Shown here: positions 35,919 through 44,470 of the stretch, piece by piece
Layout of the letters: each line of letters opens with the position of its first letter
Numbering within the stretch: position 1 is the stretch's first letter
Origin: Mariniblastus sp.
GTDB lineage: Bacteria > Planctomycetota > Planctomycetia > Pirellulales > Pirellulaceae
Direction of reading: 5' to 3'
Assembly (NCBI GenBank): GCA_011523945.1
Contig: WTFU01000102.1
Coordinates: forward strand, 1 to 64,000
Length of the DNA stretch: 64,000 bases
The notes under the pieces: model-generated
Told to the model about the DNA's origin: nothing
The model's input: the letters and a program-made list of their open reading frames with translations, nothing else
Database searches by the model: none
Made by a program: the position numbers and the translations under genes

Positions 35919-37373
35919 ATGAATTCTGTCGTCAAGAAATGTTTTGTAATATCTTTGTTTGTAAATTTCATCGGCTTGGTCGGATGCGAAATTAGCGACT
36001 ACAGCGATCTTCGTCGGCAGAGGGACGAGCGCACGGCTGCAGTAAAAGGTAAGGAGCCTGCGATCGCTTCATTGGATCCGAAGAATTCTGAATCGGTTTC
36101 AGATCCTGCTATCGTCGATCCCGTGCCTCAAGTTAAAGTTCCCGTCACGCCAGCGCCAGTTGCGATAAATGGTTTTTCGATGGCGGAAGAAGAAGCTGTT
36201 CGTGAAAAGCTTGAAAACAGAGATGCGTTCTTCTCAATGGATGACGATGGGTTCGCAGTAGAAATTGACTTGGCCGAATGCTCACTTGGAAACGAGGCGC
36301 TTGAGCAGTTGGGTAAATTCACTAAGCTGACCAGAGTCATTCTTGATGGGACCAAGGTTGATTCTGATTCCTTTGATCATCTTGCAAAAATCTTGAACCT
36401 TGAGTATCTGGACATCAGTCGAAGCACGCCTTCGGCGGAGGATTTTGAGAAACTCAAACCATTAAAACGATTGAAGTTTTTACAGTTGTTGAAGGCAACC
36501 TTGTCGGCCGAGGGGATGAAAGTTCTCTCCAAGTATCCTGCCCTGGAACAGATTCGTTGCGGACAAACGAGGGTGGGAGACGAGGAATTGCAATACCTTT
36601 CCGAATTGCAGACCCTGAAAGCAATTGACTTGAGTGATTGCAATCGTGTGACAATTGTTGGCTTGGAAGCACTGTCCCATTGCCCAAATCTTTCGTTTTT
36701 AAAAGTGTGGGGCGACTCGATTAACGATGAGGCAATGGGTTTTGTAGCCCAGATGAAAAAACTCAAGGTACTCGGGTTGAACGACTCGAATATTACAGAC
36801 GAAGGGTTTAAGACGCTTGCTGATTTGGATTTAAAAGAAATTCACTTATTTCGAACGTCTATCGGTGATGAAACGCTTCGCGTAATTGCCGGGATGCCTA
36901 ACATTGTCAAACTTAATTTAAGAGATACGCGACTCTCGGATCAGGGGATCGAGTATTTAACTGCGTTAAAAAAGCTTGAAAAACTTGATTTGAGCGAGTG
37001 TAATTCGCCTGGTATTACTGACGCTGCAGGGAAAAGTATCGCGAAGTTTTCCGGTCTCAAAGAACTCAATTTATGGAGCACTAAATTTTCAGACGTTGGA
37101 CTTGAGCCAGTCACTTCGCTGAAAGGACTCACGTCTCTGAATTTGGATAATACCAAAGTGACAGACGCAGGGATTAAAATGCTCGAACGTATGCCGCAGT
37201 TGACCTTTTTGCATCTTGGTAAAACAAAGATTACCGATGCATCGAAGCCTTCTTTAATGGGGCTGAACAATCTTCAATATCTCAATATTTCCTACACGGG
37301 AATTACTGAGGATGTTGCCTATGATTTAGACGATCACTTTGCCGCTTCAGATTGCACTGTGATTTTACCATAG
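35919..37373 (+). CDS. Leucine-rich-repeat lipoprotein
   Basis: A 484-residue predicted lipoprotein. The ATG at 35919 is preferred over an in-frame GTG six bases upstream because GAAAGAG sits at the right distance. The lipobox is LVGC (Cys near 24). After a linker, residues about 115-480 are roughly 13 leucine-rich repeats of about 23-24 residues of the cysteine-containing/RNI-like sort (LTRVILDGTKVDSDSF, LTSLNLDNTKVTDAGIKML, LTFLHLGKTKITDA). Surface-exposed binding of proteins is the usual role. Such LRR proteins are frequent in planctomycetes. Confidence 0.85.
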   Translation: MNSVVKKCFVISLFVNFIGLVGCEISDYSDLRRQRDERTAAVKGKEPAIASLDPKNSESVSDPAIVDPVPQVKVPVTPAPVAINGFSMAEEEAVREKLENRDAFFSMDDDGFAVEIDLAECSLGNEALEQLGKFTKLTRVILDGTKVDSDSFDHLAKILNLEYLDISRSTPSAEDFEKLKPLKRLKFLQLLKATLSAEGMKVLSKYPALEQIRCGQTRVGDEELQYLSELQTLKAIDLSDCNRVTIVGLEALSHCPNLSFLKVWGDSINDEAMGFVAQMKKLKVLGLNDSNITDEGFKTLADLDLKEIHLFRTSIGDETLRVIAGMPNIVKLNLRDTRLSDQGIEYLTALKKLEKLDLSECNSPGITDAAGKSIAKFSGLKELNLWSTKFSDVGLEPVTSLKGLTSLNLDNTKVTDAGIKMLERMPQLTFLHLGKTKITDASKPSLMGLNNLQYLNISYTGITEDVAYDLDDHFAASDCTVILP

Positions 37374-37390
37374 CAAAATGAGGCAACCGG

Positions 37391-38674
37391 CTAAGAGCCA
37401 TTTACAAGTCGTTCCAGATAGGCTTTGAATTGAGTCATTTTCTCCGGTGGATCGCCCGGGCCAATCACCAGCGGTCCCTCATCGTCGCCTGGGGTAAGCC
37501 CGTGGCTGCCTTTTACGAGTGAAGCGTCGAGTGGAATCACATCCATCGAGTAACGTAAACCGATTTTTTTACGAATCAGTTTTCGGATGGCACGAAACTT
37601 GGAAGTCATGAAGAGTTCGCAAGGGTCGTATCCGGGCTTCCGGTGAATGTCGACGGTTGCAGCAAAGTCGGGAGCGAGACGGTCTTCGAGCCAATAATAA
37701 TACGTAAACCAGGCATTGGGTTCTGCAAGGGCAATTAGTTCTCCGCTTCTTGGGTGGTCAAGTTCCAGATCACCGGGCTCAACCACCGCCGCAACGCCAG
37801 GAGTCGAATCCAGAATTTTTCGGACGGCGGGGATATCCGAGGGGTTAGCAATGTAGATATGTGCGAGCTGATGATCCGCCACGGCAAATGCCCTCGATTC
37901 ACCTGGAATTAACACTTCTCCAAACGGGCCAGATCGAATGTTCAGTAAATCGAATTCTCTAAAGAGGCGATTGAGGTGTACGGGGTGGTTCACAGGAACG
38001 AGACCATATTCGGAGACTACGACCACTTTGGCGTTGATCTCGTCTGCGGCCTGAATGATCTTTGCGGCACAAGCATCGACTTCCTTGACACGCTCCGGCT
38101 CATGTGAGGTAAATCTCTGAAAGTCATAGTCGAGGTGAGGAAGGTAGGCGAGTGTCAATTCCGGTTTTTTGCGTCTCATCACCAGAGAAGTTGCCTCGGC
38201 GATCCATTGTGTACTGGGAAGGCCGGCATTGGGCCCCCAGAAACTAAAGAATGGAAAGGGGCCGAGGGATTGGGTTAAATCGCATTCGGTGAAATCCAAG
38301 ATGTCGAAAATTTTTGAACCATCACAACCGTAATGCGGTTTCGGGGTGCAGCTGTAGCGGACTCCAGAGCCTTGGTTGAACCACCAAAACATTTTTGCTG
38401 TTTCGATGTTGTTGTAAAATTTCTCTCCTTGAACCAGCGAATTTGCCTGTTGCCAGAATCGAATTTCTTGAGTGTCGCGATAGTACCAGCCGTTGGCGAC
38501 GATTCCATGGTCTCGCGGCGACAATCCAGTGAGCAATGTTGCCTGAGATGTGGATGTGACCGCAGGCAACGGGCTTTTCCACACGGTAGCATTACCGACG
38601 GCTGCCAGATTAGGTGCGTGCGCAAGTAGTTTTGGAGTCAGGCCGACCACATTGATGACACAAACACGGGTCAC
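37391..38674 (-). CDS. eboF: Alkaline phosphatase-superfamily phosphodiesterase, EboF-like
   Basis: A 427-residue type I phosphodiesterase/nucleotide pyrophosphatase-like protein. MTRVCVINVVGLTPKLLA starts the fold, and PAVTSTSQATLLTGLSPRDHGIVANGWYYRD holds the Thr nucleophile region and the DHGI motif; a histidine-bearing metal site appears in YLPHLDYDFQR and VVSEYGL. I recognise the wording NVVGLTP and GIVANGWYYRD from EboF proteins of ebo clusters. There is no signal peptide. It is the last of three minus-strand genes whose families all occur in ebo clusters (UbiA, TIM barrel, phosphatase). The substrate is unknown. Confidence 0.72.
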   Translation of the reverse strand: MTRVCVINVVGLTPKLLAHAPNLAAVGNATVWKSPLPAVTSTSQATLLTGLSPRDHGIVANGWYYRDTQEIRFWQQANSLVQGEKFYNNIETAKMFWWFNQGSGVRYSCTPKPHYGCDGSKIFDILDFTECDLTQSLGPFPFFSFWGPNAGLPSTQWIAEATSLVMRRKKPELTLAYLPHLDYDFQRFTSHEPERVKEVDACAAKIIQAADEINAKVVVVSEYGLVPVNHPVHLNRLFREFDLLNIRSGPFGEVLIPGESRAFAVADHQLAHIYIANPSDIPAVRKILDSTPGVAAVVEPGDLELDHPRSGELIALAEPNAWFTYYYWLEDRLAPDFAATVDIHRKPGYDPCELFMTSKFRAIRKLIRKKIGLRYSMDVIPLDASLVKGSHGLTPGDDEGPLVIGPGDPPEKMTQFKAYLERLVNGS

Positions 38675-38741
38675 GTTATTTCTCGATTCAAATGGAACTA
38701 TGGGCTGGAGCGTGAGGAAGCTGGATTAAAGATGTTACTCG

Positions 38742-39599
38742 TTAAAGCGGTTTATCATTTTCGAGTAAGTCTTGGATAATGGGATTTAAAAAGTCATAGG
38801 ACTGTCGAACTACGTTGGCAGCATCATGGCTGTGGCGGCTAAGTTCGACATGGAGTCCTCCCTTGTAGCCACACCGATTTAATGATTCGATGACGGGTGG
38901 AAAGTGAATTTGGCCGTCTCCAAATTTTAGGTGTTCATGAACGCCGGATTTCATATCCTCAATATGAACATTTACAATGCGGTCTGCCCATTTTTCAATG
39001 TAATTTGCGATCGGAATTTCACTTAAACAGAAGAGGTGCCCAATATCGAGAGTCATTTTCATGCGAGGAGAGTCGAGCAGATGTGTGAGTCGCTCGTACC
39101 GCCCGGTTGTGTCGATTAGCATTCCCGGTTCAGGTTCAAATCCAATATCAATTTCACGCGATTCCGCATACCGGAGAACGGTTTCGAGATTTTTTACCAA
39201 ACGGTCCATCGCCGCGTCAAAGGACAGTCCCTGCGGTTTGATGCCTGACCAGATTGATACGCAATCGCTATCAAGCTCAACACCAACGTCGATGCAGTAT
39301 TTAATAAAGTCGATTCTTTTTTGTGACTGATTCGGGTCGGGGTCGAGAAGCGTCGGCGAATGCTTGGATTCTGGATTTAGGAGGAATCGCGCGCCGGTTT
39401 CAATTACGTTTGAAATTTGATGTTGTTGAAAGAAATGTTTGAATTGCTGAACCTGAATATCTGCCGCCGGATCCCGCGGGCTGAGCCAGCCGTGGTCAAT
39501 GGTAATGGCCACACTTTTGTAGCCGGTCTTGGCAAGTAACTCTAAACCATCCTTTGCGATGTGGTTCGAAAGGCCGTTCGTGTTGTAGCCGATGATCAT
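38742..39599 (-). CDS. eboE: Xylose-isomerase-like TIM-barrel protein, EboE-like
   Basis: A 285-residue sugar phosphate isomerase/epimerase-family protein (AP endonuclease 2 TIM barrel). Start MIIGYNTNGLSNHIAKDGLELLAKTGYKSVAITIDH is the EboE pattern. Metal-ligand candidates are Glu and His in DIGFEPEPG, DIGHLFCL, VNVHIEDMK and LHVELSRHSH. There is no signal peptide. It lies between the UbiA gene (81 bases upstream) and the phosphodiesterase gene (67 bases downstream) on the same strand. Its reaction in ebo clusters is not established. Confidence 0.72.
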   Translation of the reverse strand: MIIGYNTNGLSNHIAKDGLELLAKTGYKSVAITIDHGWLSPRDPAADIQVQQFKHFFQQHQISNVIETGARFLLNPESKHSPTLLDPDPNQSQKRIDFIKYCIDVGVELDSDCVSIWSGIKPQGLSFDAAMDRLVKNLETVLRYAESREIDIGFEPEPGMLIDTTGRYERLTHLLDSPRMKMTLDIGHLFCLSEIPIANYIEKWADRIVNVHIEDMKSGVHEHLKFGDGQIHFPPVIESLNRCGYKGGLHVELSRHSHDAANVVRQSYDFLNPIIQDLLENDKPL

Positions 39600-39680
39600 G
39601 AAAATGTGCCGTATGTTCTTTCGATGAGCTAATGGCTTTTATCGTGAATGAATAATTTTAAAAAACAACAGTTGAATGAG

Positions 39681-40715
39681 CTAGGTCGTGGAAATAAAGC
39701 GACTTAAGAGAATATTGGGAATCAAAAGGCTAAGCACAATTAATGCGTAAAACTCTGATTGTGGCGCAGCGAGGAAGCAGATGACTGCATCGAGTATAAT
39801 GAGGCTGCGCAGAACAGAAATGACTCCCGACTGGATAGCGGCCGGAGTTGCAATAATCGCAGCTCCAACGACGCGGCGGATAATTGTCAGGGAAATGACA
39901 CCGACGATAACGGGGTAAATGTTCTTGACGAGAGAGGACGGCTCGAGGTCCATTGGGCAGTAAACGACACTCCCAATTCCAGCGATTCCGGCAAGGACAA
40001 AGCCACAGGCGATAAAAAGGGGCAAGCGTTTTTGTGACTCAACTGCCTCATTTCTACCTAATAAGGTAACTCCGCAAATTAAAGTTGCGATGGAAATGGA
40101 GATCCACCAGGCGACTAAAGGAATATTCAAGAATGTCGAAGCCGTTCCCGAGGTTGTAAGGCCTGTCGCCAGTGGAATGAGTGTGCTTGTACCGAGAAGA
40201 ATGTTGAGGCCGCGGCAGCTTCCCATCAAAAAGGGCGCAAAAAGGGTGCGTTTCATTGCGCCGTTGTAAAGCAGGATGCACACCGCAAGCAGGACGGCAA
40301 TGATGGTTGACCGCGCGAAAGGGCTTGTGAGTAAAAAGGGATCGCTCCCGCTCCCGACCCATCCAGCGAGCGAGGCCAAACCGACACCTAAGGAAATGAG
40401 GAGGTAGCCCGCGGTTTTGGCGGTTTTGAGCGAAATTGATCCAGCAGGCAGCGGCCGGCTTGGCCGTTGAATTCGATCGATCTCAATGTCAAAGACATCG
40501 TTAAGCACCATGCCGGCAAGATACAGGAAAGACGATGAAACAATGAGGAGGCAAAGCTCTAAAAAAGGTGTCCACGCTTGATGAACCAGTAAAAACGCCA
40601 TCAAAATGTTGGAGATCGCTGTCGGTAAGGCAGAAATTCGCAACAATCGAAGCCAAGGGATGAAAGTAGAGTGGCGGGAAGCGGACTCCAATGAACTCTC
40701 GTTTTCAATTTTCAT
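39681..40715 (-). CDS. eboC: UbiA-family prenyltransferase, EboC-like
   Basis: A 344-residue membrane protein with about nine helices. The first Asp-rich motif is NDVFDIEIDRIQRPSRPLPAG (Asp73, 76 and 80), the prenyl-diphosphate/Mg site of UbiA enzymes. The second Asp motif (DxxxD) is not evident; GRNEAVESQKRLP stands about where it would be. The start has MKIENESSLESAS before the first helix. The protein is the first of the ebo-like trio; a leader with a terminator-like hairpin lies 235 bases upstream (40951-41053). The prenyl acceptor is unknown. Confidence 0.75.
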   Translation of the reverse strand: MKIENESSLESASRHSTFIPWLRLLRISALPTAISNILMAFLLVHQAWTPFLELCLLIVSSSFLYLAGMVLNDVFDIEIDRIQRPSRPLPAGSISLKTAKTAGYLLISLGVGLASLAGWVGSGSDPFLLTSPFARSTIIAVLLAVCILLYNGAMKRTLFAPFLMGSCRGLNILLGTSTLIPLATGLTTSGTASTFLNIPLVAWWISISIATLICGVTLLGRNEAVESQKRLPLFIACGFVLAGIAGIGSVVYCPMDLEPSSLVKNIYPVIVGVISLTIIRRVVGAAIIATPAAIQSGVISVLRSLIILDAVICFLAAPQSEFYALIVLSLLIPNILLSRFISTT

Positions 40716-40950
40716 AATAAATGCAACTAAATTGGTCCAAAGAGCGATGGCTTAAACGTAGCAAGTCACGAGCAAGCACGGGAATGCTTGTATACGCTAG
40801 CGATTTTAGGTTGTTTTTGCTCGCCTGCCCACTGATGTGCCCAATTCGTAGGTCTGGTTTTAAGGAAGAAGCTCAAAATCGGTTCAAGAGACGGATCCGG
40901 TCGAGCGGTGATGTGGATTGGGAGACATTGATAGAAGCAAGGAATCGCGC

Positions 40951-41053
40951 AAAAAAGAAACCCGGTCGGAGCTTACCGAACCGGGTTTCACCCCCCTGGG
41001 TATACGAACTGAAGCGCAGCGATTCAGTAGGGTTGTTATCGACGAAACCCGCC
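40951..41053 (-). promoter_or_regulatory. Possible transcription attenuator in the leader of the ebo-like operon
   Basis: Read on the minus strand: a segment with GGGTTTCG (41050-41043), a hairpin with arms ACTGAA / TTCAGT (41028-41008), a segment with GAAACCCGG (40989-40981) and a segment with CCGGGTTTC (40965-40957) followed by six T. The middle segment can pair with either GGGTTTC copy, giving an antiterminator or a terminator. It resembles no riboswitch class I recognise. An independent small RNA ending at this terminator is the main alternative. Confidence 0.4.
40957..40989 (-). terminator. Intrinsic terminator hairpin on the minus strand
   Basis: A 10-bp stem (GAAACCCGGT / ACCGGGTTTC) with a bulge and three more pairs is followed on the minus strand by TTTTTT. 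No minus-strand gene ends upstream of it, so it must belong to a leader or a small RNA; see the attenuator entry. Confidence 0.75.
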
Positions 41054-41279
41054 CAACTCTTTGGTAAAAAGCATCAACTTTGTCAGTTCTTTCGGTTCCG
41101 TAAATCATTTTGATATTTCATGGAATTTGGGCAACATAAAGTTTACGCGATAGGTAATGAGTACCGATTAAATAGAGAACGCACCGCTAGGTAGGTGGGT
41201 GTAATCAACTGGCTTGCTGCGCGACCGGCGCACGGGCAACCGCATGAGAATCTAAAGAATCAGTAGTCAAGGAAGCCAA

Positions 41280-42869
41280 GTGAAACGATCGTCAAGTTGG
41301 ATCGCCGTACTACCCTCGCTTGTAATCCCGATCTGCATCGGGCTTATGTTGTATTTGGGGCTATCCTATCTGATTAACGATGGGCATATCTCGAATGAGA
41401 CCGTCCTAAGATATTTGACGGGGCATCCGGTTTCTAAAGTAACCGTCGGGATGTTCTTTATTGGAATCGCCTCATTGGGGTTGATCGCTAACAATATTTT
41501 TGAGCAATTCAGCGGCGAAAAGAAAATCTCAATTAGTATTCCTCAAGGTGAGGTCGGGAGTGCTTCTGTAAGCTCGTCTTCCGGTTCTTCCGTAGGAAAG
41601 AGACCACGGGGAGTAATTGAAGAGCGAACAGTTGACTTGGGAAAGCATTTGCTGGAGTTGCCGAAATGGATGCATGACCATTACTTATGGCAGCGCTTAG
41701 TGAACGCGTTGCACTGTATTTACCGCACTAACTCTACTGCTTCTGTAGAAGATGAACTTAAGTATTTAGCAGACTTAGATCTCGATCGGCAGCAACAACG
41801 GTACTCCCTGGTGAGAATATTGATTTGGGCGACGCCGATGCTTGGTTTTCTGGGGACTGTTTTGGGAATTTCCCAGGCGCTCGGCGGAATCAATGTTGGC
41901 CCTGACAATGATTTTCAGCAAATGATGGATGGACTACGTGGTAGCCTTTACGTTGCGTTTGATACGACGGCTCTGGCTTTGACTTTATCCATGGTTTTAA
42001 TGTTTGGCCAGTTTTTAGTTGAGAGATTTGAGACCCAGTTGTTGGAGCTAGTGGATCAGCGGGCAAAACAGGAAATAAATGCCAACTTCGATATGACAGT
42101 GGCTCAAGCCCAGCCAATCTACGAAAATGTTGCCCACAAATTCCTAAATGCTTCTCAGAGGTCGATTGAAGAGCAAACTAGCCGCTGGCAAAAAACGATC
42201 CAGGCAGCCCATGCGACTTGGCTAGAGTCACAGGAAAACCTGAAGGATCGCCTGAATCAGCAATTGGTAGATTCCATTCAGCAAAGTGTTGAGACACTGA
42301 CCTTGGGTTTAACGAATTCAATCGACAAAGCGGATGAATCGATGTCGCACCGTTGGAGTCAGTGGCAGGTAACGCTTTCTGACAACGCCCGGTTGATGTC
42401 CGATTACCAAGGTAAACTGGCTCAGCAAGCTGAATTGATGGGCGAGTTGTTGGCTCAAGACCGAAACCAACAAAGTTTAGAGCCCATTCTTGCTCAAAAT
42501 CGAAGAGCCGCCGAAGCAACGGAGAAATTAAAGGATGCTGTTGAATCGATGGTAGTGAGTCTCGCTGAGAATCGCCAGGGAATGCTGGGACCAGGTGCAT
42601 CATCCGCCGATACCAGCGTTGAAAAACCACACTGCGAGTCAAAGTCTTCTAGTTCCGTGCTTGGAAAGGCGGAGATCAAGCGACAGATCGCCGAAATCAC
42701 CCAGTTCGGCATGGGAGCTCGGATCGATTTTGAAGAAACTCGACCTTCTCCCGAGCCGGTGTGTGCGAGTTCAGAGGCGACAACCGCAGAGGTCATTCTA
42801 CCTGTCCGTAAACAGGAACGTCAGTTTGTCACGGTTAACATTGACCGGAGTTCAAAAAGAACTGCATGA
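41280..42869 (+). CDS. MotA/TolQ/ExbB-like channel protein with long helical tail
   Basis: A 529-residue inner-membrane protein with a GTG start behind AAGGAAGCC. Two helices lie at about 10-30 and 55-75; the MotA/TolQ/ExbB core follows at about 175-265 with TPMLGFLGTVLGISQALGG and AFDTTALALTLSMVLM, where the Thr pair matches the channel-lining Thr of TolQ/ExbB. A long predicted helix or coiled coil runs from about 265 to 420, ending in a low-complexity tail. In this superfamily a pentamer of such subunits surrounds a dimer of TolR/ExbD/MotB subunits and uses ion flow for rotation or pulling. It overlaps the next gene by 4 bases. Confidence 0.82.
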   Translation: MKRSSSWIAVLPSLVIPICIGLMLYLGLSYLINDGHISNETVLRYLTGHPVSKVTVGMFFIGIASLGLIANNIFEQFSGEKKISISIPQGEVGSASVSSSSGSSVGKRPRGVIEERTVDLGKHLLELPKWMHDHYLWQRLVNALHCIYRTNSTASVEDELKYLADLDLDRQQQRYSLVRILIWATPMLGFLGTVLGISQALGGINVGPDNDFQQMMDGLRGSLYVAFDTTALALTLSMVLMFGQFLVERFETQLLELVDQRAKQEINANFDMTVAQAQPIYENVAHKFLNASQRSIEEQTSRWQKTIQAAHATWLESQENLKDRLNQQLVDSIQQSVETLTLGLTNSIDKADESMSHRWSQWQVTLSDNARLMSDYQGKLAQQAELMGELLAQDRNQQSLEPILAQNRRAAEATEKLKDAVESMVVSLAENRQGMLGPGASSADTSVEKPHCESKSSSSVLGKAEIKRQIAEITQFGMGARIDFEETRPSPEPVCASSEATTAEVILPVRKQERQFVTVNIDRSSKRTA

Positions 42870-44470
42870 GACGGCGAAAGAAAAATCGAACCCAACTCAG
42901 CGTTTCGTTGTTTCCGTTTTTAGCGGTGTTGATCTGCACTCTCGGTGTTTTAATTGTAATGCTCGTCATGGCAGTGAAATCTGCTGATGATCAATCTGCC
43001 AAGAAGCAAGCAGAGGACGATTCCGAGAAATTAGAGCAGATTGCGGAATTAAATGATGCCGTTTCCCTGGAGCAGATTCGCATCAAGGGGATGTCTTCGG
43101 TGCGTCCAGATGCTTTAGAGAAACTAAAACAGTCTCGTTCGCACCGAAGCTATCTCGAAGTGGAAGTTCGGAAGGCCAAACGGGAGCTTGAGAAAGTCAT
43201 TGCGGAGTGGAATCGCCTTCAGCGCGAGCCGGAACCAGTTTTATCTCTGGAGAAATTCTCAGAGATTGATGGAAAGCAGAAGCTGGCTAGATTGGAAGAT
43301 GAGATCCTTAAATTACGTTCTGAGATCGAGACGAAACGTGATAAGAACTCTGCGATCAAGCCAACGACTTACGTAATCGAGCCTTATCAGGGACGCGGTG
43401 GAACTTTCAGAAGGCCAATTTTCATCGAATGTTTAAAGGATGAGATCGTCTTGCAACCTTCCGGAATTCGGTTACGCAAAGACGAATTTGTTTTGCCGCT
43501 TCAGCCCGGCAATATGCTCGATTCAGCGTTGCTTGCCAATCGAGAATACTGGGAACGCTATGATCTGGTTGGTAAAGAAGGAAATCCTTATCCATTGGTG
43601 ATTGTTCGGCCGGAGGGGGCAGAAACGTTTGTATTGGTTCGTCGGGCAATGCAAAGTTGGGATGATGAGTTTGGATATGAGCTGGTCGATGCTGGAAAGG
43701 TTTTGAGTTTCGGAAAAAAAGACCCTCAGCTGATTGAAGAAGTAAACAACGCGATCGAAGAGGCGAGGATTCGGCAGCAGTCACAGATCGCGTTGATTGA
43801 GTCTCACCGTGCCCGGGAAGCCATGTTTTCGGACGAGCGTTCTCGCCCGGGACTCCGTGTGTCTGGAGGACAGGGTGGATTTGTCTCGACAGCAAGGGGA
43901 TTAGGAGATGGATTGGAAGGATCCGATGTGCGTGGGGCTAGAAAACAATCTGATTCAAAAAATCCGACGGATCTTCTTTCGAAAAGGAATTCAAAACAGG
44001 GTGAGTTGGAGGCCGAGCGGACGAGTTCGAGGGATAGATTGAGTTCTTTGACGGGCGCTGCTCGTTCCCAATCGAAAGCTGGAGCTGGAGGAGAGGTCGC
44101 AGGTGACATCCTTCAGTCTACATTGAGTATTGCCAATCAGCGCGGTATTAACTGGGCATTGCCGGCGAGAACAATGGGGGCCACCGGGTACGTTCGCCCT
44201 CTTCGGCTGTATTGTGGAGCCGACTACCTTGAGCTTAAATCTGGTGGTGTTAATGGCAAACGAATCATAATGGTCGGGGACACTGCAGATGCGATTGATC
44301 CACTAGTGGAGCAGATCTGGGGGCAAATAAAATCATGGGGGGTTGCCGGTAAAAATGGTTATTGGAAACCACAGCTTCGCGTGACGGTATTACCTGGTGG
44401 AGAGATTCGATTTTCGGAATTAAATGGGCTGCTGTACAACAGTGGTCTTTTGATTGAGGAGTCGCGCTAA
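42866..44470 (+). CDS. TolR/ExbD-like protein 1, membrane Asp replaced by Ala
   Basis: A 534-residue bitopic protein: basic start, one helix (LFPFLAVLICTLGVLIVMLVM, about 15-36), a coiled coil (about 45-165), a beta-rich domain (about 170-300), a charged low-complexity stretch (about 310-430) and a final globular part. The helix aligns with TolR/ExbD as PFLAVL against PLLDVL: Pro17 is kept, but the proton-carrying Asp is Ala20. No OmpA-like peptidoglycan-binding domain is recognised. Its ATG overlaps the channel gene by 4 bases, and its stop overlaps the next start, so the three are translationally coupled. Confidence 0.75.
   Translation: MRRRKKNRTQLSVSLFPFLAVLICTLGVLIVMLVMAVKSADDQSAKKQAEDDSEKLEQIAELNDAVSLEQIRIKGMSSVRPDALEKLKQSRSHRSYLEVEVRKAKRELEKVIAEWNRLQREPEPVLSLEKFSEIDGKQKLARLEDEILKLRSEIETKRDKNSAIKPTTYVIEPYQGRGGTFRRPIFIECLKDEIVLQPSGIRLRKDEFVLPLQPGNMLDSALLANREYWERYDLVGKEGNPYPLVIVRPEGAETFVLVRRAMQSWDDEFGYELVDAGKVLSFGKKDPQLIEEVNNAIEEARIRQQSQIALIESHRAREAMFSDERSRPGLRVSGGQGGFVSTARGLGDGLEGSDVRGARKQSDSKNPTDLLSKRNSKQGELEAERTSSRDRLSSLTGAARSQSKAGAGGEVAGDILQSTLSIANQRGINWALPARTMGATGYVRPLRLYCGADYLELKSGGVNGKRIIMVGDTADAIDPLVEQIWGQIKSWGVAGKNGYWKPQLRVTVLPGGEIRFSELNGLLYNSGLLIEESR

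Larger units (their letters stand above)
40716..41279. other. Intergenic region between the ebo-like trio and the stator-like trio
   Basis: It holds an orphan minus-strand terminator hairpin (40957-40989), upstream sequence able to pair with it (41043-41050), a further hairpin with 6-bp arms (41008-41028), and the AAGGAAGCC ribosome site of the GTG-started channel gene at 41280. A 130-codon plus-strand frame at 40721-41113 runs straight through the hairpins and has no domain, so it was not called. Confidence 0.6.

Noticed and set aside
40721-41113. 130-codon plus-strand open frame
   Set aside because: It runs through the terminator-like hairpins, has no domain, signal or ribosome site, and starts 5 bases from the divergent UbiA start.
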